Assembly (NCBI GenBank): GCA_007748055.1
Contig: CP036279.1
Coordinates: forward strand, 4,402,001-4,466,000
Length of the DNA: 64,000 nucleotides
Direction: 5' to 3'
Origin: Kolteria novifilia
GTDB taxonomy: Bacteria; Planctomycetota; Planctomycetia; Kolteriales; Kolteriaceae
The position numbers and the translations under genes are program-made. Below, one piece after another: positions 63,301 through 64,000 of the stretch. The notes under the pieces are model-generated. The model was not told the origin of the DNA. It did no database searches and saw only the letters and a program-made list of their open reading frames with translations. The stretch's first letter is position 1. Each line of letters opens with the position of its first letter.

Positions 63301-63477
63301 GGCGATTCGTTTATCCTCCAAACGAACCAGGGCTTCGACCAAGCGATCGGCTGGAGCACCTACTTCGACTTCGCCCTGCTGAGCTTCGTCGAGGAGATGA
63401 CGCTTCGCGTCGACTACGCCTACAGCCTCCAAGCGGAGCGTGGTCTGATGTGGGTCGGACTCTTTTACGCCTTCTAG
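60382..63477 (+). CDS. M1-type metallopeptidase fused to an Omp85/BamA-like beta-barrel
   Basis: A 1031-residue exported protein. A signal peptide (VTLLLFLSWSTVAQA) is followed by a beta-rich N-domain. The zinc site is HEICH (residues 410-414), with Glu433 in WMDEGL, matching the HExxH-x18-E pattern of gluzincin M1 peptidases. The usual GxMEN exopeptidase motif is replaced by SGMVCLD. After a linking beta region (about 590-700) the C-terminal part is made of amphipathic strands. These include RFGGPLRFRGYRSEDVEGN, close to the Omp85 RGY/RGF motif, and the chain ends WVGLFYAF with a terminal Phe. It is predicted to be an outer-membrane barrel holding a periplasmic or surface protease-like domain. 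Confidence 0.87.
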   Translation: MTWPAVTLLLFLSWSTVAQATVDEAPAALDVRTVTLAEDHSGAASGPGLLPPTGSTSFPQAANVQNATLHQHDVLVAPDCPACCLRPTSWAEPPPWLPDYSIKAEVDPNCRTVRVHQNVVWTNPTAVPTDRLVFHIYPNHRPTKKQLEVYERTLESLRLDPRIGIDRDGERIHIRKIQMGDAELSYSIDAEHDTVMTVPLPITVGPGESVEVTLDYDLEIPPVQGRFGQYNGITSLLNWYPVLAYYGGEGWAPVPFVGWHQPWFNEAGHYHVELTVPQGEIVVASGQMVAAANDDRGMRHLSYEGRGLRDFAVTMSPRFELHQAEVDGIKVTVAAVPEHRYYARMALETAVECLPLYTKWFGPYAYPEFKISESYFGWNGNETSGMVCLDARVFEAPRLGRVYIDSLVGHEICHQWWYAAVGTDGFHETWMDEGLVSYLSQLRMQEKYGRDVQILNWPRYAQWLPNISYRTLQHYGYQLYYNRGGRGISQSSLPTMGHLHNVFFLAYDRGSLIFSMLHQRLGNECFFNFLATVYAKYRFRILFVSDFERELDEYTGHSWKPFFDAWLRSPGVTDWKIKKVRVEEFDGGFKTNVLIKQRKEIDEPIDLGFAYEKKGPIVGTVRVDPHLPVEGNTSLQQVGPHEWEVTLVTPERPKQIILDPDERVLDVNPANNRWKWDPEIRLTPIYNPLDETPIVYPLNRPSIAAGPGIDLDGRIGIRGSLISPTKYRVSPYYAYSWADAQQGVGVDSEFFNLPLPNFSVGGRYERTVADGISLAPANQGKFFLRWYQAYTSSYVYDYNAYAETYFLFGQNFFPGVNIRREAPPGIENYTDIRAIGLRYHLDTRMPYWNPEKGYQLDAGVEFGFHAFGAGESFQRGWAQLSAVHKLPEGLGWFSDTRVVGRLAGGVGSPDNGQHFRFGGPLRFRGYRSEDVEGNAFWLTSLEWRLPLLKRINVGVCDNMINLQELWGGVFIDMGDSFILQTNQGFDQAIGWSTYFDFALLSFVEEMTLRVDYAYSLQAERGLMWVGLFYAF

Positions 63478-63632
63478 GAAACTTCATTCCTCTCGTGCAC
63501 CAGTCGTGACCGTGGCGCTCGCGCGAGATGCCAGCCCCTACACAACCCTCTACAATGCCGCGAGCATGTCCCCGAGGGAGCACGGTGGTTGTCGGTCATT
63601 CCCGGTCTCTCCAGTCGAGTTCAGCGATCACC

Positions 63633-64000
63633 ATGAGCGGCGTCCAACACTACCGAGCACGCTGGACGATTCCTATCAGCCAGCCTCCCATTGCCGGCGG
63701 ATCGATCGCGATCGCCAATGGGCGGATCCAGGAACTCGGGGAATCCCGTCAACAACCGGACGCCATCGACCTTGGAGACGTCGCGATCCTCCCGGGTCTA
63801 GTCAATGCCCATGCGCATCTCGATCTTCCCACCCTGCCCCAGATCGAGGCCGACGCGAGCTTCACGCGGTGGCTCTCCCACGTCGTCGCCTGGCGGCGGT
63901 CGGCTTCGAACTCCCTGGTCCGGTCGACGATCGAAACCGGTCTCGCCGAGGTCGTTCAAAGTGGCACGACCCTCGTGGGCGACATTACGACCAGTTCGAG
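63633..64000 (+). CDS. amidohydrolase-family protein (partial, runs off the window)
   Basis: An open reading frame begins at ATG 63633 and continues to the end with no stop. Its first 122 residues include IAIANGRIQELG, a typical amidohydrolase opening, and ILPGLVNAHAHLDL, which carries the HxH metal-binding motif. This is followed by SGTTLVGDITT. The style resembles chlorohydrolase/guanine-deaminase or aminodeoxyfutalosine-deaminase-like enzymes, but the deciding downstream residues are outside the window. Confidence 0.85.
   Translation, partial: MSGVQHYRARWTIPISQPPIAGGSIAIANGRIQELGESRQQPDAIDLGDVAILPGLVNAHAHLDLPTLPQIEADASFTRWLSHVVAWRRSASNSLVRSTIETGLAEVVQSGTTLVGDITTSS

Noticed and set aside
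1-64000. tRNA or rRNA genes
   Set aside because: No T-arm-like GGTTCRA...YY context with matching acceptor stem, and no rRNA-like conserved blocks, were seen by eye in the intergenic regions; a tRNAscan run would be decisive.

Overview
The window is a GC-rich chromosomal segment that most likely comes from a member of the Planctomycetota. The evidence is family content rather than an rRNA gene. It includes secreted proteins beginning with an LExR-like leader motif (17195-20182 and 38835-39509), a BBP7-type outer-membrane barrel, a DUF1080 protein, tandem STN-type domain proteins, a Ser/Thr-kinase-like pseudokinase with a C-terminal membrane anchor, and a small lipoprotein with the planctomycete RRYRQLFFQSQDL...WERFW signature. 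I cannot name a genus. No rRNA, tRNA or CRISPR array was found.

Layout. Positions 1-9.6 kb hold a hypothetical gene, a methyltransferase, a thioredoxin-like lipoprotein, a UvrA-family protein, glucosamine-6-phosphate deaminase, a DUF429 protein and a two-repeat hypothetical protein. Positions 9.7-10.04 kb carry two short MITE-like elements; the second abuts the stop codon of a phosphatase/cytochrome fusion gene. Positions 11-24 kb are rich in envelope proteins: lipoproteins, two secretin-related proteins, an AGCS symporter, a 995-residue repetitive surface protein, serine acetyltransferase and a GT2 transferase. Positions 25.1-27.9 kb are a non-coding tandem array of hairpin-bearing repeats split by an IS630-type element. 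A second copy of that IS, matching in length and in all translated products, lies at 44.2-45.5 kb.

Positions 28-39.5 kb look like a surface-polymer and secreted-protein region. It has a BBP7 barrel, an O-antigen-ligase-like protein with a TPR tail and two glycosyltransferases. These are followed by four consecutive paralogous small secreted proteins that share a C-terminal G-x-x-L/A-x-F-x-x-[SA]-R-F ending, and then a DUF4214 protein. Positions 40-48.9 kb are housekeeping: rpsO-pnp, a soluble histidine kinase, and a minus-strand guaA/M50 protease/surE/membrane-protein run that the second IS copy splits. Positions 49-64 kb carry PAP2, two cysteine-cluster proteins, HU, pyrD, the pseudokinase, thyX, rho, DUF1080, purine nucleoside phosphorylase, a fusion of an M1 metallopeptidase with an Omp85-like barrel, and the start of an amidohydrolase that runs off the window.

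How the parts fit. Nucleotide metabolism (guaA, surE, pyrD, thyX, purine nucleoside phosphorylase, pnp) and envelope building are the two themes. The most unusual content is the four-member small secreted protein family with its duplicated upstream element, the M1-Omp85 fusion, the phosphatase-cytochrome fusion and the hairpin repeat array. A family of short REP-like hairpins (GCATGCCCACG...CGTGGGCATGGC) is scattered mainly between converging genes.
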